A stretch of DNA of 64,000 nucleotides from Paralysiella testudinis (GCF_016894345.1 NZ_CP069798.1:1137385-1201384), one strand, 5' to 3'. Numbered from the stretch's first letter, positions 7,048 through 16,062 are shown. Numbers and translations are program-made. The notes: generated from the letters alone by a model not told the origin.

Positions 7048-8433
7048 ATGAATATTGTTGAAGCCATTGTGATTTTGCTGTTGTTGGTGGCCGTGAGTGC
7101 CTTTGTGTCGTGTTCCGAGCTGGCGCTGGCCTCGTCGCGCAAAATCAAATTGCAGATTTTGGGCAAAGAAGGCGATGTGCGTGCGCTGGATGTGTTGCAG
7201 ATGCAGGAGCAGCCGGGCAGCTTTATCACTGTGGTGCAAATCGGCCTTAATGCGGTGGCGATTCTGGCCGGTGTGGTGGGCGAAGCGGCGGTGCGGCCTT
7301 ATTTGGGCGCGCTGTTGCGGCGGTTTAGCGAGGCGGATTGGGTGAGCACCTTGGCTTCGCTCTTGTCTTTCTTTGTGGTTACCAGCCTGTTTGTTTTGTT
7401 TGCCGACTTAATGCCCAAACGTTTTGCCATGATTCACCCCGAGCGCGTGGCGGTGCGGGTGGTGCGGCCGATGATGCTGATGATTTTTCTGCTCAAGCCC
7501 TTGGTGTGGTTTTTCGACGGCATCGCCAATCTGATTTTTAAAATGCTGCGCATTTCCACCGTGCGCCAAGACCAGCTCACCTCGGAAGACATCTATGCCG
7601 TGGTGGATGCCGGCGCCGAAGCCGGCGTGCTCAAGCAGCAAGAGCATTATTTGATTGAAAATATCTTCGACATGCAGTCGCGCACCGTTACTTCTACCAT
7701 GACCACGCGCGAAAACATCGCCTATTTTGACACAAGCGATAGCGCCGACACCGTGCTGGCGCTGATGGCCGAAAAGCCGCACGCTAAATTTTTGGTGTGC
7801 AACGGCGAATTGGAAAAAGTGGTGGGCTATATCGAATCGCACACCTTGCTCACGCATTACCTGAAAGAGCAAAATCTCAAGCTCACCGATAAGCGCGTGC
7901 TGCACAAAGCCTTGTTTATTCCCGATACGCTCTCGCTGTATGAAGTGCTCGAAGCCTTTAAAAACGCCGGCGAAGATTTTGCCGTGATTGTGAACGAGTA
8001 TGCGCTGGTGGTGGGGGTGGTGACGCTCAAAGACGTGATGAGCATTGTGATGGGCGAATTGGTGGCCACCGAAGAAGAGCCGCAGATTATCCGGCGCGAT
8101 GAAGCATCGTGGCTGATTGAAGGCGCCGCACCGCTGGAAGACGTGATGCGCGCGCTGGACATTGTGGATTTTCCGCATTCGGAAAACTATGAAACCATCG
8201 GCGGTTTTATGATGTATTCGCTGCGCAAAATCCCCAAGAAAACCGATTTTGTGTTGTTTGACCGCTATAAGTTTGAAATCATCGACACCGAAAACCTGAA
8301 AATCGACCAGCTGTTGGTGTCGTTTAAGCAAACGCACGACAAACCCCATGACAGCCCAGCGCCACAGCCGACTTCAGGCGCAGCGCTTGTGCCGGTACAA
8401 CATCGGGATGGGGCAAAATCCGGCCAGGCTTGA
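7048..8433 (+). CDS. CNNM/HlyC-type transporter-like protein (DUF21, CBS pair, CorC_HlyC)
   Basis: This 461-residue protein has an N-terminal DUF21/CNNM membrane domain (about residues 1-190, four helices, with SCSELALASSRK after helix 1), a pair of CBS domains (about 210-335, TMTTRENIAYFD onward) and a C-terminal CorC_HlyC domain (about 350-430). Such proteins are annotated as 'hemolysins' but are more plausibly Mg2+/Co2+ efflux or ion-homeostasis proteins. ATG 7048 is chosen because the preceding 49 codons of the open frame are Correia-element sequence. No strong Shine-Dalgarno is seen. Confidence 0.85.
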   Translation: MNIVEAIVILLLLVAVSAFVSCSELALASSRKIKLQILGKEGDVRALDVLQMQEQPGSFITVVQIGLNAVAILAGVVGEAAVRPYLGALLRRFSEADWVSTLASLLSFFVVTSLFVLFADLMPKRFAMIHPERVAVRVVRPMMLMIFLLKPLVWFFDGIANLIFKMLRISTVRQDQLTSEDIYAVVDAGAEAGVLKQQEHYLIENIFDMQSRTVTSTMTTRENIAYFDTSDSADTVLALMAEKPHAKFLVCNGELEKVVGYIESHTLLTHYLKEQNLKLTDKRVLHKALFIPDTLSLYEVLEAFKNAGEDFAVIVNEYALVVGVVTLKDVMSIVMGELVATEEEPQIIRRDEASWLIEGAAPLEDVMRALDIVDFPHSENYETIGGFMMYSLRKIPKKTDFVLFDRYKFEIIDTENLKIDQLLVSFKQTHDKPHDSPAPQPTSGAALVPVQHRDGAKSGQA

Positions 8434-8463
8434 TATGGCACTTAAATTGTTTGGTTATTGACC

Positions 8464-8874
8464 ATGAAAAAATTGCCGCAATCAATGATTCAACCGCGCC
8501 ACGCCATTTTGAGGGGCGAGCCGGGTAATGTTGCTTTGGAAGTGTTGTTGGTGCCGTTTCGCTGGAAGAACGAATGGGTGGACACAGCCATCCGGCTGGA
8601 TGGCGTTAACCTGCCTTCTGCGCATCTGGCGGATTTGGCCGACAAAACGTTTTCGTTTCCCCTTAATCCCGATGCAGAAGCAATTGATGGCTCTATTTAT
8701 TTGGATAGTGCGCACCATCCATGCGATGTGTCTGTAATTGAGTTTATGCGGAGTCGAAATGATGGACTCAAGGTGTTAATCAAAGGTGTTTATGTGTTTG
8801 AGTTTGAAGGTCTTGATCAATTTGGCAATACCCCGTTTATCCTCAGTACCACCGTTAGCTCGTGTGCGCTTTAG
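8464..8874 (+). CDS. hypothetical cytosolic protein
   Basis: This 136-residue protein has no signal peptide or membrane segment. It has a mixed alpha/beta composition and a tryptophan-containing N-terminal region (FRWKNEWVDTAIRLDG). The ATG at 8464 is taken; a TTG two codons upstream is possible. Base usage in the second half is more AT-rich than its neighbours (GAAATGATGGACTCAAGG region). It lies 30 bp after the CNNM gene and ends at a bidirectional terminator. I do not recognise a family. Confidence 0.6.
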   Translation: MKKLPQSMIQPRHAILRGEPGNVALEVLLVPFRWKNEWVDTAIRLDGVNLPSAHLADLADKTFSFPLNPDAEAIDGSIYLDSAHHPCDVSVIEFMRSRNDGLKVLIKGVYVFEFEGLDQFGNTPFILSTTVSSCAL

Positions 8875-8905
8875 ATGCGGTTTTATATTAAAACGGGCGT
8901 ATTAT

Positions 8906-8952
8906 AAAAAAAGCCGTTATCTTCATTGCATATGAAGATAACGGCTTTTTTA
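8906..8952. terminator. bidirectional terminator between hypothetical gene and grpE
   Basis: A long perfect stem (AAAAAAGCCGTTATCTTCAT paired with its complement across a short GC loop) has A-runs on one side and T-runs on the other. It can end transcripts from both the rightward hypothetical gene and the leftward grpE gene. Confidence 0.9.
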
Positions 8953-8978
8953 AGGCTGCCTGAAAGATAATACGTGGA

Positions 8979-9530
8979 TTATTCAGCCGCTTTGGCCACC
9001 ACCACCATGGCCGGGCGCAATACGCGGTCGGCTAGGGCATAGCCTTTTTTCAGCACGCGCACGATGCTGTTGGGGGCTTGATTGCTCTCTTCGGTTTGTA
9101 AGGCTTGGTGTTGGTGCGGGTCGAGCGCATCGCCCGGCTGTGGGTTGATTTCGCTGATTTGGGTGTGTTCAAACGCTTTTTGCAATTCGTTTAAGGTCAT
9201 TTGCACGCCCATTTTCAGTGCCTCGAAATTGCCGCTTTGGTCTTGCAGCGCCATTTCCAGATAGTCTTTTACCGGCAGCATTTCGGCGGCGAATTTCTGC
9301 CCGGCAAATTTGTGTGCCGATTGCAATTCTTCTTGATGGCGGCGGCGCAGATTTTGCTCGGCAGCAGCGCTGCGCAGCTGTTCGTCTTGCAGCTGGCCTT
9401 CCAATTCGGCAATGCGTGCGGTTAATTCGGCGGTGTCGGCTTCTGCATCGGCAGTGCCGTGTTCATCGTGGCCGATGTCGGCGGCCAAGGTTTCGTCGGT
9501 GTTGTATTCGTGGGGTGTTTGTTGTGGCAT
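8979..9530 (-). CDS. grpE: nucleotide exchange factor GrpE
   Basis: This 183-residue cochaperone promotes ADP release from DnaK. It shows the family order: an acidic, disordered N-terminus (1-45), a long coiled coil (TARIAELEGQLQDEQLRSAA, about 45-100) and a C-terminal beta domain (VKDYLEMALQDQ, then IVRVLKKGYALADRVLRPAMV). The ATG at 9530 has an AAGGA ribosome-binding site at good spacing; an ATG six codons upstream (9548) is the alternative. dnaK is not adjacent here. Confidence 0.93.
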   Translation of the reverse strand: MPQQTPHEYNTDETLAADIGHDEHGTADAEADTAELTARIAELEGQLQDEQLRSAAAEQNLRRRHQEELQSAHKFAGQKFAAEMLPVKDYLEMALQDQSGNFEALKMGVQMTLNELQKAFEHTQISEINPQPGDALDPHQHQALQTEESNQAPNSIVRVLKKGYALADRVLRPAMVVVAKAAE

Positions 9531-9755
9531 GGGATATTCCTTATTCATTCGGGTTTCATCGGCTTACAAATGGGTCTGTAGCGGGGTTTTTCAAGCGGGT
9601 GTACGGCGGATTTTGGCGGCCATGCCATGTGTGTTTTTCGCTCGGTGCTGCATTGCCACAAAAGGCGAAACGCGCTAAGGTGCGATATTGCGGCGTAGCA
9701 GCTTATTATGCCTGTGTGTAGAGCAGATGTTAATGATAAAAATAAAGGAGAAAGC

Positions 9756-11543
9756 ATGGGATTACGCTTAATGAACGAGCAGGCTAAGCAGGTGGCGTCC
9801 ACCATTCTGGCCGGGTTTAACAAACACTATACAATGTTTCGCGCCGCCAGCAGCCGAGCCAAGGCGCTGTATGAGGCAGCCGATTGGCACGGTATCCAGC
9901 AGCTGGTGGCCGATCGCATCCAGATGTACGACGACCGCGTAGACGAAGCGGTGCAGGTGTTGCGCCAAGAGGTGATGGCCAATTTGCTCAACGATGATGT
10001 GTGGGCGCTGGCCAAAACCGAATACATCGCTTTGCTGGTGAACCATAAGCAGCCCGAGCTGGCGGAAACGTTTTTTAATTCGGTGTCAACCAAATTATTG
10101 GACAAGGAATACTACAACAACCAGTTTATTTTTGTGAAACCGGCGATTTCCACCGAATACATTGACGCCGAGCCGCATACGTTTGAAGCGTTTTACCCCA
10201 ATTCGCAAGGCTTGCGAGGCTGCCTGAAAAAAATTCTGCGCCATTTCGATTGGCAAGTGCCGTTTGTGAATGAAGCGCGTGATATTGCCAATATTCTGCG
10301 TGCGGCCAAGGCGCATTTGCAGGAAGATTGGCCGCTGGGTGAGCTGAACCTGCATTTGCAGGTGCTGGGCAATGCCTTTTACCGCAATAAAAGCGCCTAT
10401 ATTTTCGGCCAGATTATCAACGGTAATGTGCGCTATCCGTTTGCGTTTGCCATTGTGCACGAAAATCACGACAACGGCAGCAGCGGCTTGGTGGTGGATG
10501 CCGCCTTGTTCGACCCGCAGCAAATCGGCGTGCTGTTTTCGTTTGCGCGGGCGTATTTTATGGTGGACATGCCGGTGCCGGCGGGTTATGTACATTTTCT
10601 GCAAGCCATGCTGCCAATGCGCTCGGAAGGCGATTTATACACCTTGCTCGGTTTGCAAAAGCAGGGCAAAAATATTTTTTACCGCGAGTTTCACCAGCAC
10701 CTTGAATATTCACACGATTCGTTTATTCTTGCCCCCGGGGTGAAAGGGCTGGTGATGAGCGTGTTTACGCTGCCGTCGTTTCCCTATGTGTTTAAAGTGA
10801 TTAAAGACACTTTCGGCCACAATAAAGACTTCGACCGCGAATACGTGCGCCAAAAATACTTGCTGGTAAAGCGGCACGACCGCGTGGGACGCATGGCCGA
10901 TACACTGGAATTTTCCAATGTGGCCTTGCCCAAACACCGCTGCGATGAAGAGCTGTTGCAAGAATTGCGCACCTTGGCGCCCACGCAAATCGAAGAAACC
11001 GACGACTTGCTGGTGGTAAAGCACGTATACATTGAATACCGCCTCAAGCCGCTGAATCTGTTTATGCAAAGCGCCGCGCCCGCAGCCAAAGCCGCGGCGG
11101 TGATTGATTACGGCTACGCCTTAAAAGAGCTGGCCTCGGCCAATATTTTCCCCGGCGATATGCTGTATAAAAACTTCGGCATGACCCGCTTTGGCCGGGT
11201 GATTTTCTACGATTACGATGAAATCGAATACATGACCGACTGCAATTTTCGCGCTATACCCGAAGCGCCCAACCCCGAATACGAGATGTCGGGCGAAGTG
11301 TGGTATCCGGTGAACAAAGGCGATGTGTTTCCGGAAGAATTCGGCCCCTTTTTGCTGGGCGAGCCGGATGTGCGCAAAGTGTTTTTGCAGCACCACCGCG
11401 ATTTGCTCACGCCGCAATTCTGGCAAGCCAAAAAAGAGCGCTTGCAAGCGGGGATTTTGGAAGACTTCTACCCCTATCCGCAATCGGTGCGCTTTAAGCC
11501 CGATGCGGTGCAAAGCGGGCTGATGGACAGGCCGGATGTGTAG
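9756..11543 (+). CDS. aceK: isocitrate dehydrogenase kinase/phosphatase AceK
   Basis: This 595-residue bifunctional enzyme phosphorylates and dephosphorylates isocitrate dehydrogenase, controlling flux into the glyoxylate shunt. Family landmarks are the ATP-binding loop APGVKGLVMSVFTLPSFP (about 325-345), FKVIKDTFGHNKDFDREYV, and the kinase-like catalytic region with YGYALKELASANIFPGDML followed by YDYDEIEY. Length matches the family. The start at ATG 9756 has AAAGGAG nine bases upstream. No aceA or aceB lies in the window. Confidence 0.95.
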   Translation: MGLRLMNEQAKQVASTILAGFNKHYTMFRAASSRAKALYEAADWHGIQQLVADRIQMYDDRVDEAVQVLRQEVMANLLNDDVWALAKTEYIALLVNHKQPELAETFFNSVSTKLLDKEYYNNQFIFVKPAISTEYIDAEPHTFEAFYPNSQGLRGCLKKILRHFDWQVPFVNEARDIANILRAAKAHLQEDWPLGELNLHLQVLGNAFYRNKSAYIFGQIINGNVRYPFAFAIVHENHDNGSSGLVVDAALFDPQQIGVLFSFARAYFMVDMPVPAGYVHFLQAMLPMRSEGDLYTLLGLQKQGKNIFYREFHQHLEYSHDSFILAPGVKGLVMSVFTLPSFPYVFKVIKDTFGHNKDFDREYVRQKYLLVKRHDRVGRMADTLEFSNVALPKHRCDEELLQELRTLAPTQIEETDDLLVVKHVYIEYRLKPLNLFMQSAAPAAKAAAVIDYGYALKELASANIFPGDMLYKNFGMTRFGRVIFYDYDEIEYMTDCNFRAIPEAPNPEYEMSGEVWYPVNKGDVFPEEFGPFLLGEPDVRKVFLQHHRDLLTPQFWQAKKERLQAGILEDFYPYPQSVRFKPDAVQSGLMDRPDV

Positions 11544-11758
11544 TTTTGACACCCAGCATTGTATTGCCAGTAATAGGCTGCCTGAAAACCCGATGTCAGC
11601 AAATTATTCAGCCTTTGCCCTATTGGCGCCTAAGGGAACCAAAACACGGCAATAAAATCCACGAGTGGTTATGCCATGATCAAGTTTTTATGTTTAAGAT
11701 ATTGAATTTTTGAATAAGCTGTATTCGGTAAACACCATTGCCAACCAAGGGAGACACC

Positions 11759-13021
11759 ATGAGCACCATTGCACAAATGTGTAAACAATACGACCGCGTT
11801 ACCCTGCTGCTGCAAGGCGGCGGTGCGCTGGGCTCTTATCAGGCCGGTGTGTATGAAGGCCTGCATCAGGCCGGTATCGAAATCAACAGCATTGCCGGGA
11901 TTTCCATTGGCGCGCTCAATACCTGCATTATTGCCGGTAATAAGCCCAAAAACCGCGTGGCCGCCTTACGCGGGTTTTGGGACACCATCACCCGGCGTAA
12001 CTACACCAGTGGCAGCATCAACCCCTTCGATGCCATGCTCGACGGCTTGAGTGCCTGGGGCAAAAACGATGCCTTGGCACACACCATGCCCTATGTGTTT
12101 GAAAACCAGTTTTTGCGCCAGCAGCTGCGCTTGATGGAAAGCTATTTCGAGGCATTCCAAACCATGATGGAGGGGCAGAAAGGTTTTTTTAAACCGCGCT
12201 ACTTTATGCCTTTTAATACCACGCCGAATCATCTTAGCTATTACACCATCGATAAACTCAAAGACACACTGGCCGAATTTGCCGATTTGCGCCTGATTAA
12301 CGACGCTTCGCGTATGCGCGTGTCGGTGGGCGCGGTAAACGTGCGCACCGGCAACTATGCCGTGTTTACCAATGAGCACGAAGAGCTGCGTTTCGAGCAC
12401 TTTATGGCTTCCGGCGCCTTGCCGCCCGGTTTTCCGGCGGTGGAAATCGATGGCGAATATTATTGGGACGGCGGCTTGGTGTCGAACACGCCTTTGAATG
12501 AAATTATTTTGGCCGATGAAAGCCTGAATCAATTGATTTTTCAAGTGGATTTATGGAATGCCAACGGTATGCTGCCTGAAAACCTATTGGAAATTGATGA
12601 GCGGGTTAAAGACATCCAATACTCCAGCCGCACGCGCATGATTACCACCTTGATGCGCCAGCGCCAGCACTATATGAGCATGGTGAAGCAACTGCTGGCG
12701 ATGATTCCGGAAAAAAACAGCTGCGCCTCTTGTGTGGCCGAAGCCGAGGCCATGGCCGAGGTGGGGCAGAAAAACGTGATTCACTTGATTTACCGCAAGC
12801 AAAGCTACGAGCGCGGCCACAAAGACTACGAATTCAGCGCCAACACCATGCAAGACCACTGGCAGTCGGGGCTGTACGACATGAACAACACCCTGCGCCA
12901 CGAAGACTGGTTTGCGCGCCCGCCCGCCGGTGAGATTTTCACCACCCACAACATCCATGAAGAACGCAAAAAATTCTCGCAAAACTGGGATTGGCGGCAA
13001 AGCAGCGCTGATGCGGATTAG
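11759..13021 (+). CDS. patatin-like phospholipase
   Basis: This 420-residue protein has a patatin domain (about residues 15-240): oxyanion loop QGGGALGSYQAGVYEGL, nucleophile elbow GISIGALN (Ser-Asp dyad serine) and the catalytic aspartate in WDGGLVSNTP. It probably hydrolyses acyl chains from phospholipids. A later segment (240-400) with CASC and a Tyr/Lys-rich part resembles the DUF3734 extension of this family. GGGAGACACC precedes ATG 11759. A terminator follows. No signal peptide, so probably cytosolic or membrane-associated. Confidence 0.85.
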   Translation: MSTIAQMCKQYDRVTLLLQGGGALGSYQAGVYEGLHQAGIEINSIAGISIGALNTCIIAGNKPKNRVAALRGFWDTITRRNYTSGSINPFDAMLDGLSAWGKNDALAHTMPYVFENQFLRQQLRLMESYFEAFQTMMEGQKGFFKPRYFMPFNTTPNHLSYYTIDKLKDTLAEFADLRLINDASRMRVSVGAVNVRTGNYAVFTNEHEELRFEHFMASGALPPGFPAVEIDGEYYWDGGLVSNTPLNEIILADESLNQLIFQVDLWNANGMLPENLLEIDERVKDIQYSSRTRMITTLMRQRQHYMSMVKQLLAMIPEKNSCASCVAEAEAMAEVGQKNVIHLIYRKQSYERGHKDYEFSANTMQDHWQSGLYDMNNTLRHEDWFARPPAGEIFTTHNIHEERKKFSQNWDWRQSSADAD

Positions 13022-13053
13022 GATTAGAATTAAGTGCACTGAGTAAAACCAAT

Positions 13054-13087
13054 AAAAAACGGCCATCCCTGAATGGCCGTTTTTTGT
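13054..13087. terminator. terminator after patatin gene
   Basis: AAAAAACGGCCAT pairs with ATGGCCGTTTTTT around CCCTGA. It is an ideal intrinsic terminator about 35 bp past the stop codon and separates the patatin gene from the pstS promoter. Confidence 0.9.
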
Positions 13088-13100
13088 TGCCCGGGCAAAC

Positions 13101-13154
13101 GTCATCAATCGGTCATCTTAAGTTCACGGGGCGGTCATAATTGCTGCTTATACT
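13101..13154 (+). promoter_or_regulatory. tandem Pho boxes and -10 of pstS
   Basis: Four GTCAT-like units recur every 11 bp: GTCAT at 13101, GTCAT at 13112, TTCAC at 13123 and GTCAT at 13134, the spacing of PhoB direct repeats. Exactly 10 bp after the last unit is TATACT (13149-13154), a good -10, with no conventional -35. This is the standard architecture of a PhoB-activated promoter, in front of pstS. Confidence 0.75.
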
Positions 13155-13165
13155 GGGGCAGATTT

Positions 13166-13271
13166 TATAGCAAAGAAAATAAATAAATCATACAAGGCGG
13201 CGAGCCGCAGACAGTACACACGTACGGCAAGGCGAGTCAACGCTGTAGGATTATTTAGTTTCTTTGCTATA
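13166..13271. mobile_element. Correia-like element, copy C (TATAGCAAAG termini), in pstS leader
   Basis: This 106-bp element starts TATAGCAAAGAAA and ends TTTCTTTGCTATA, an imperfect terminal inverted repeat of about 20 bp. It contains the shared core ACAAGGCGGCGAGCC, GCAGACAGTACA, GTACGGCAAGGCGAG, CAACGC. It lies between the Pho-type promoter and the pstS ATG, so it should be transcribed as a long hairpin in the 5' leader. Confidence 0.82.
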
Positions 13272-13316
13272 CCCAAGCCATCACATTTTCAATACCAATA
13301 ATCAACAGGAAACCCC

Positions 13317-14330
13317 ATGAACACCCTAATCAAATTCAATATTGCCGCCGCCTTGGGCTTGCTTTCAGGCAGCCTGATGGCCGCCACCGTCACCGGTGCC
13401 GGTGCCTCGTTTCCGCAGCCGGTATATGCACAATGGGCGCAAGCCTACCAAAAAGCCACCGGCAACCAGATTAACTACCAATCCATCGGCTCTTCCGGCG
13501 GGGTGAAGCAAATTACCAGCAAAACCGTGGATTTTGGCGCCACCGATGCCCCGCTCACCAAGGCCGAGCTGGATAAACAAGGCTTGGTGCAGTTTCCCAC
13601 CGTGATTGGCGGCGTGGTGCCAATTGTGAATATCGACGGCATCGCCCCGGGGCAGATGAAGCTCACCGGCACCGTGTTGGCCGATATCTATCTGGGCAAA
13701 ATCACCCAGTGGGACGACGCAGCCATTGCCCGCCTCAACCCGGGCTTGAAGCTGCCTGCAGCCAAAATCACCACCGTATTCCGTGCCGACGGCTCCGGCA
13801 CCACCTTTAACTTCACCCATTACCTGAACCAGGTTTCCGGCGACTGGAAAAGCAAAGTTGGCTCGGCCAATAGCGTGAAATGGCCCACCGCCGCCACCGG
13901 CGTGGCCGGCAAAGGCAATGAGGGCGTGGCCAGCTATGTGAGCCGGGTGAAAAATGCCATCGGCTATGTGGAATACGCCTACGCCAAACAAAACAAGCTG
14001 GCGCACACCCAATTGCAAAATAAAGCCGGGCGCTTTGTGCAGCCCAATCAGGCCAGCTTTGCCGCTGCGGCCAACACCGATTGGAAAAACGCCCCCGGCT
14101 ATTATTTGGTGATCACCAACCAAGGCAATGCCAATGCGTGGCCGATTGCTGCGGCCACCTTTATTTTGGTACAAAAAAATCCCGCCAATAAAGCCGGCAC
14201 GCAAGAAGCGCTGAAATTCTTTGATTGGGCCTACAAAAACGGCAACGCCGCCGCCACCCGCTTGGATTACGTGCCGCTGCCGGAAGCCACTAAAAACCAA
14301 GTGCGCCAAACTTGGAAAGAAGTGCAGTAA
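13317..14330 (+). CDS. pstS: phosphate ABC transporter substrate-binding protein PstS
   Basis: This 337-residue periplasmic phosphate receptor has a signal peptide (residues 1-22, cleavage near LMA-ATV). The mature protein begins VTGAGASFPQPVYAQW, with phosphate-contacting loops IGSSGGVKQI, DFGATDAPL and RADGSGTTFNFTHYL. The signal region includes a DUS read as SGSL. Pho boxes upstream suggest phosphate-starvation control. Unusually, no pstC/A/B genes follow; the next gene is nnrS on the other strand. Confidence 0.95.
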   Translation: MNTLIKFNIAAALGLLSGSLMAATVTGAGASFPQPVYAQWAQAYQKATGNQINYQSIGSSGGVKQITSKTVDFGATDAPLTKAELDKQGLVQFPTVIGGVVPIVNIDGIAPGQMKLTGTVLADIYLGKITQWDDAAIARLNPGLKLPAAKITTVFRADGSGTTFNFTHYLNQVSGDWKSKVGSANSVKWPTAATGVAGKGNEGVASYVSRVKNAIGYVEYAYAKQNKLAHTQLQNKAGRFVQPNQASFAAAANTDWKNAPGYYLVITNQGNANAWPIAAATFILVQKNPANKAGTQEALKFFDWAYKNGNAAATRLDYVPLPEATKNQVRQTWKEVQ

Positions 14331-14358
14331 TCCTCAGTAATCCGCAGTAATCCATTTT

Positions 14359-14417
14359 GCTGCCTGAAAATAATAAACGGCACCGCCCAGCGGTGCCGTT
14401 TATTATTTTCAGGCAGC
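14359..14417. terminator. bidirectional DUS-containing terminator between pstS and nnrS
   Basis: A very long inverted repeat: GCTGCCTGAAAATAATAAAC followed by GGCACCG on the left, a CCCAG loop, and the full complement on the right, ending in an uptake sequence. It can terminate both the rightward pstS and leftward nnrS transcripts. Confidence 0.9.
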
Positions 14418-14428
14418 CTCGTTATGCG

Positions 14429-15625
14429 TTAACCGGCCTTACCATCGGCACGCGGGCGCAGCAGCCACGGCGTATAGCGCCATGCAAACAACAGCAAGGC
14501 GGCGGCAAACGCCAAGGCGCTGGCGTGGGTGAGGCCGTTGTAAACCGAGCTTGGCGCCAGCGCTTGCGGCCAATTGGCGTATAAACCGGAAGCCAATAGT
14601 GCCGCCAGTGCGCGCAGCAGGGCGGCGGCCACCATCAGCCAAAACGCCAGCGGCAAAGGCGGTACCAAGCGCATTGGGCGGCCGGTGTGCCCCAAGGCGG
14701 TGCGTGCCATCATGCCCAGCGTGAGCAGGCCGATGCCGCCCACGGCAATCAAATGAATCCCCAGGCTGGTTAGATTAGCAAAAGGCACGCCCATGCCCAA
14801 TGCGATTAAGCCGAGGGCGCAGGCGCCAAAGCCGATAAACAATACCCACAGCAAAGGCTCGGTTTTCACGCCGCGGTGCCACCAGCGGCATAATTGCCAT
14901 GCGTTAATCAAGCCGCTGGCCACGCCCGCCGCCGCAAACAGCCCCAAATTCTGCGGCCACAGCAATAAATTCAGCGTCATCAGCATCGGCAACAGCAAGG
15001 CGCTGAGCATAATCGGTTTGCTGACGGCGGCTTGGGCAATGCCCAGCCGCTTGGCGGTAAAAAACGGAATCACGCGCATGCCGATTAAGCCGATAAACCC
15101 GGCCACCATCACCAAGCCTGCCCACAAGGCCGGGCGTAAAGCAGCGGCGCTTCCTTGTGCCAGCTGCCAATGAAAAGCAGCATGGGTGAGGCCCAGCAGC
15201 AACAGCGCCGCCACGGCGATAAAGTTGCGCCGATTGCTGCTGGCGAGCACCGGGCGGGCAAAGCAAGCGGCGGCGAGCAAGTAAAACGCAGTGCCGCTGA
15301 TGCCGGCAACCCAGATGCCGCCGGCAAAGAAAGCACCGGCGCGTGCCAGCAGCCACAAGGCCGCCAGCGACATCAACATGCCGCCGCGGGTGGGCGGCTG
15401 GCCGGTCCAAGTGGCCACGGCGGTGAGCAAAAAGCCCACCACCACCGCACCGGCATAGCCCCAAATCATTTCATGGGCGTGCCAGATAAAGCCGGGCATG
15501 GCGGCGTGGCCTTGATAGCCAAAGCCCCACAACACAATTGCCGCCGCACCAAACAAGGCGGCGAGCAGATAAAACGGGCGAAAGGCCATGGCCCAAACGG
15601 GGTGGGCGGGATTGAAAATCAGCAT
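14429..15625 (-). CDS. nnrS: NnrS family protein
   Basis: This 398-residue inner-membrane protein has about 12 hydrophobic helices. It starts with HPVWAMAFRPFYLLAALFG and has the family texts GFIWHAHEMIWGYAGAVVVGFLLTA and RVIPFFTAKR. NnrS is a haem/copper membrane protein that relieves nitrosative stress, usually under NO-responsive control. It lies 14 bp after a hemerythrin gene on the same strand, so the two are likely an operon. Confidence 0.92.
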   Translation of the reverse strand: MLIFNPAHPVWAMAFRPFYLLAALFGAAAIVLWGFGYQGHAAMPGFIWHAHEMIWGYAGAVVVGFLLTAVATWTGQPPTRGGMLMSLAALWLLARAGAFFAGGIWVAGISGTAFYLLAAACFARPVLASSNRRNFIAVAALLLLGLTHAAFHWQLAQGSAAALRPALWAGLVMVAGFIGLIGMRVIPFFTAKRLGIAQAAVSKPIMLSALLLPMLMTLNLLLWPQNLGLFAAAGVASGLINAWQLCRWWHRGVKTEPLLWVLFIGFGACALGLIALGMGVPFANLTSLGIHLIAVGGIGLLTLGMMARTALGHTGRPMRLVPPLPLAFWLMVAAALLRALAALLASGLYANWPQALAPSSVYNGLTHASALAFAAALLLFAWRYTPWLLRPRADGKAG

Positions 15626-15639
15626 GGTGTTCTTTTCTT

Positions 15640-15990
15640 TTAGGAAGTAGGCAGTAAATCTTGCAAAGCGGCAAACAATTCGCGCTCCTCAAAGCGCACA
15701 TGCGCCATCAGGGTGTCGGCCAGCAAGGCTGCCTGAAACGGCGGCTGTAATAATTGGCGCAAGGCGGCATGGTCCGCGTTAAATCGCTGCTGCAAATCGG
15801 GGCGTTGCAACTGTGGCCAGAAAGGTGCGAATTGTTGCTCTTCTTCTGCAAAGTGTTGCAGCAATTCATCGCGCTGCGCGGCAATGGCGGCGCTGTGGTC
15901 GGCATCGGGCTGCTGGCGGATGCGGTTGCCCAAGCTTAAAGCGTGGTGGTGGTCGCGTGATAAGGTAATCAGTGCCGGATGGCGTTTCAT
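15640..15990 (-). CDS. hemerythrin domain protein
   Basis: This 116-residue, all-helical protein has hemerythrin-like ligand motifs: SRDHHHALSLGN at the start, HFAEEEQQF (HxxxE), NADHAAL and HVRFEERELF near the end. These would hold a di-iron site that binds oxygen or nitric oxide, or serves iron delivery (YtfE-like). It is the first gene of a two-gene unit with nnrS behind a strong-looking promoter, which supports a role in nitrosative or redox stress. Confidence 0.8.
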   Translation of the reverse strand: MKRHPALITLSRDHHHALSLGNRIRQQPDADHSAAIAAQRDELLQHFAEEEQQFAPFWPQLQRPDLQQRFNADHAALRQLLQPPFQAALLADTLMAHVRFEERELFAALQDLLPTS

Positions 15991-16033
15991 GAGGCAATCT
16001 CGCTGCGAAAGAAGAAAGGCTGAATTAAAGATT

Positions 16034-16062
16034 ACTATAATATGAAGTTTATATCAGGTCAA
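16034..16062 (-). promoter_or_regulatory. sigma-70 promoter for hemerythrin-nnrS
   Basis: On the minus strand, TTGACC (16057-16062) and TATAGT (16034-16039) are separated by exactly 17 bp, about 45 bp upstream of the hemerythrin ATG. The spacer and -10 are AT-rich with a weak dyad (ATAT-N7-ATAT), where an NsrR- or FNR-type regulator could act, but I cannot match a specific box. Confidence 0.6.
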
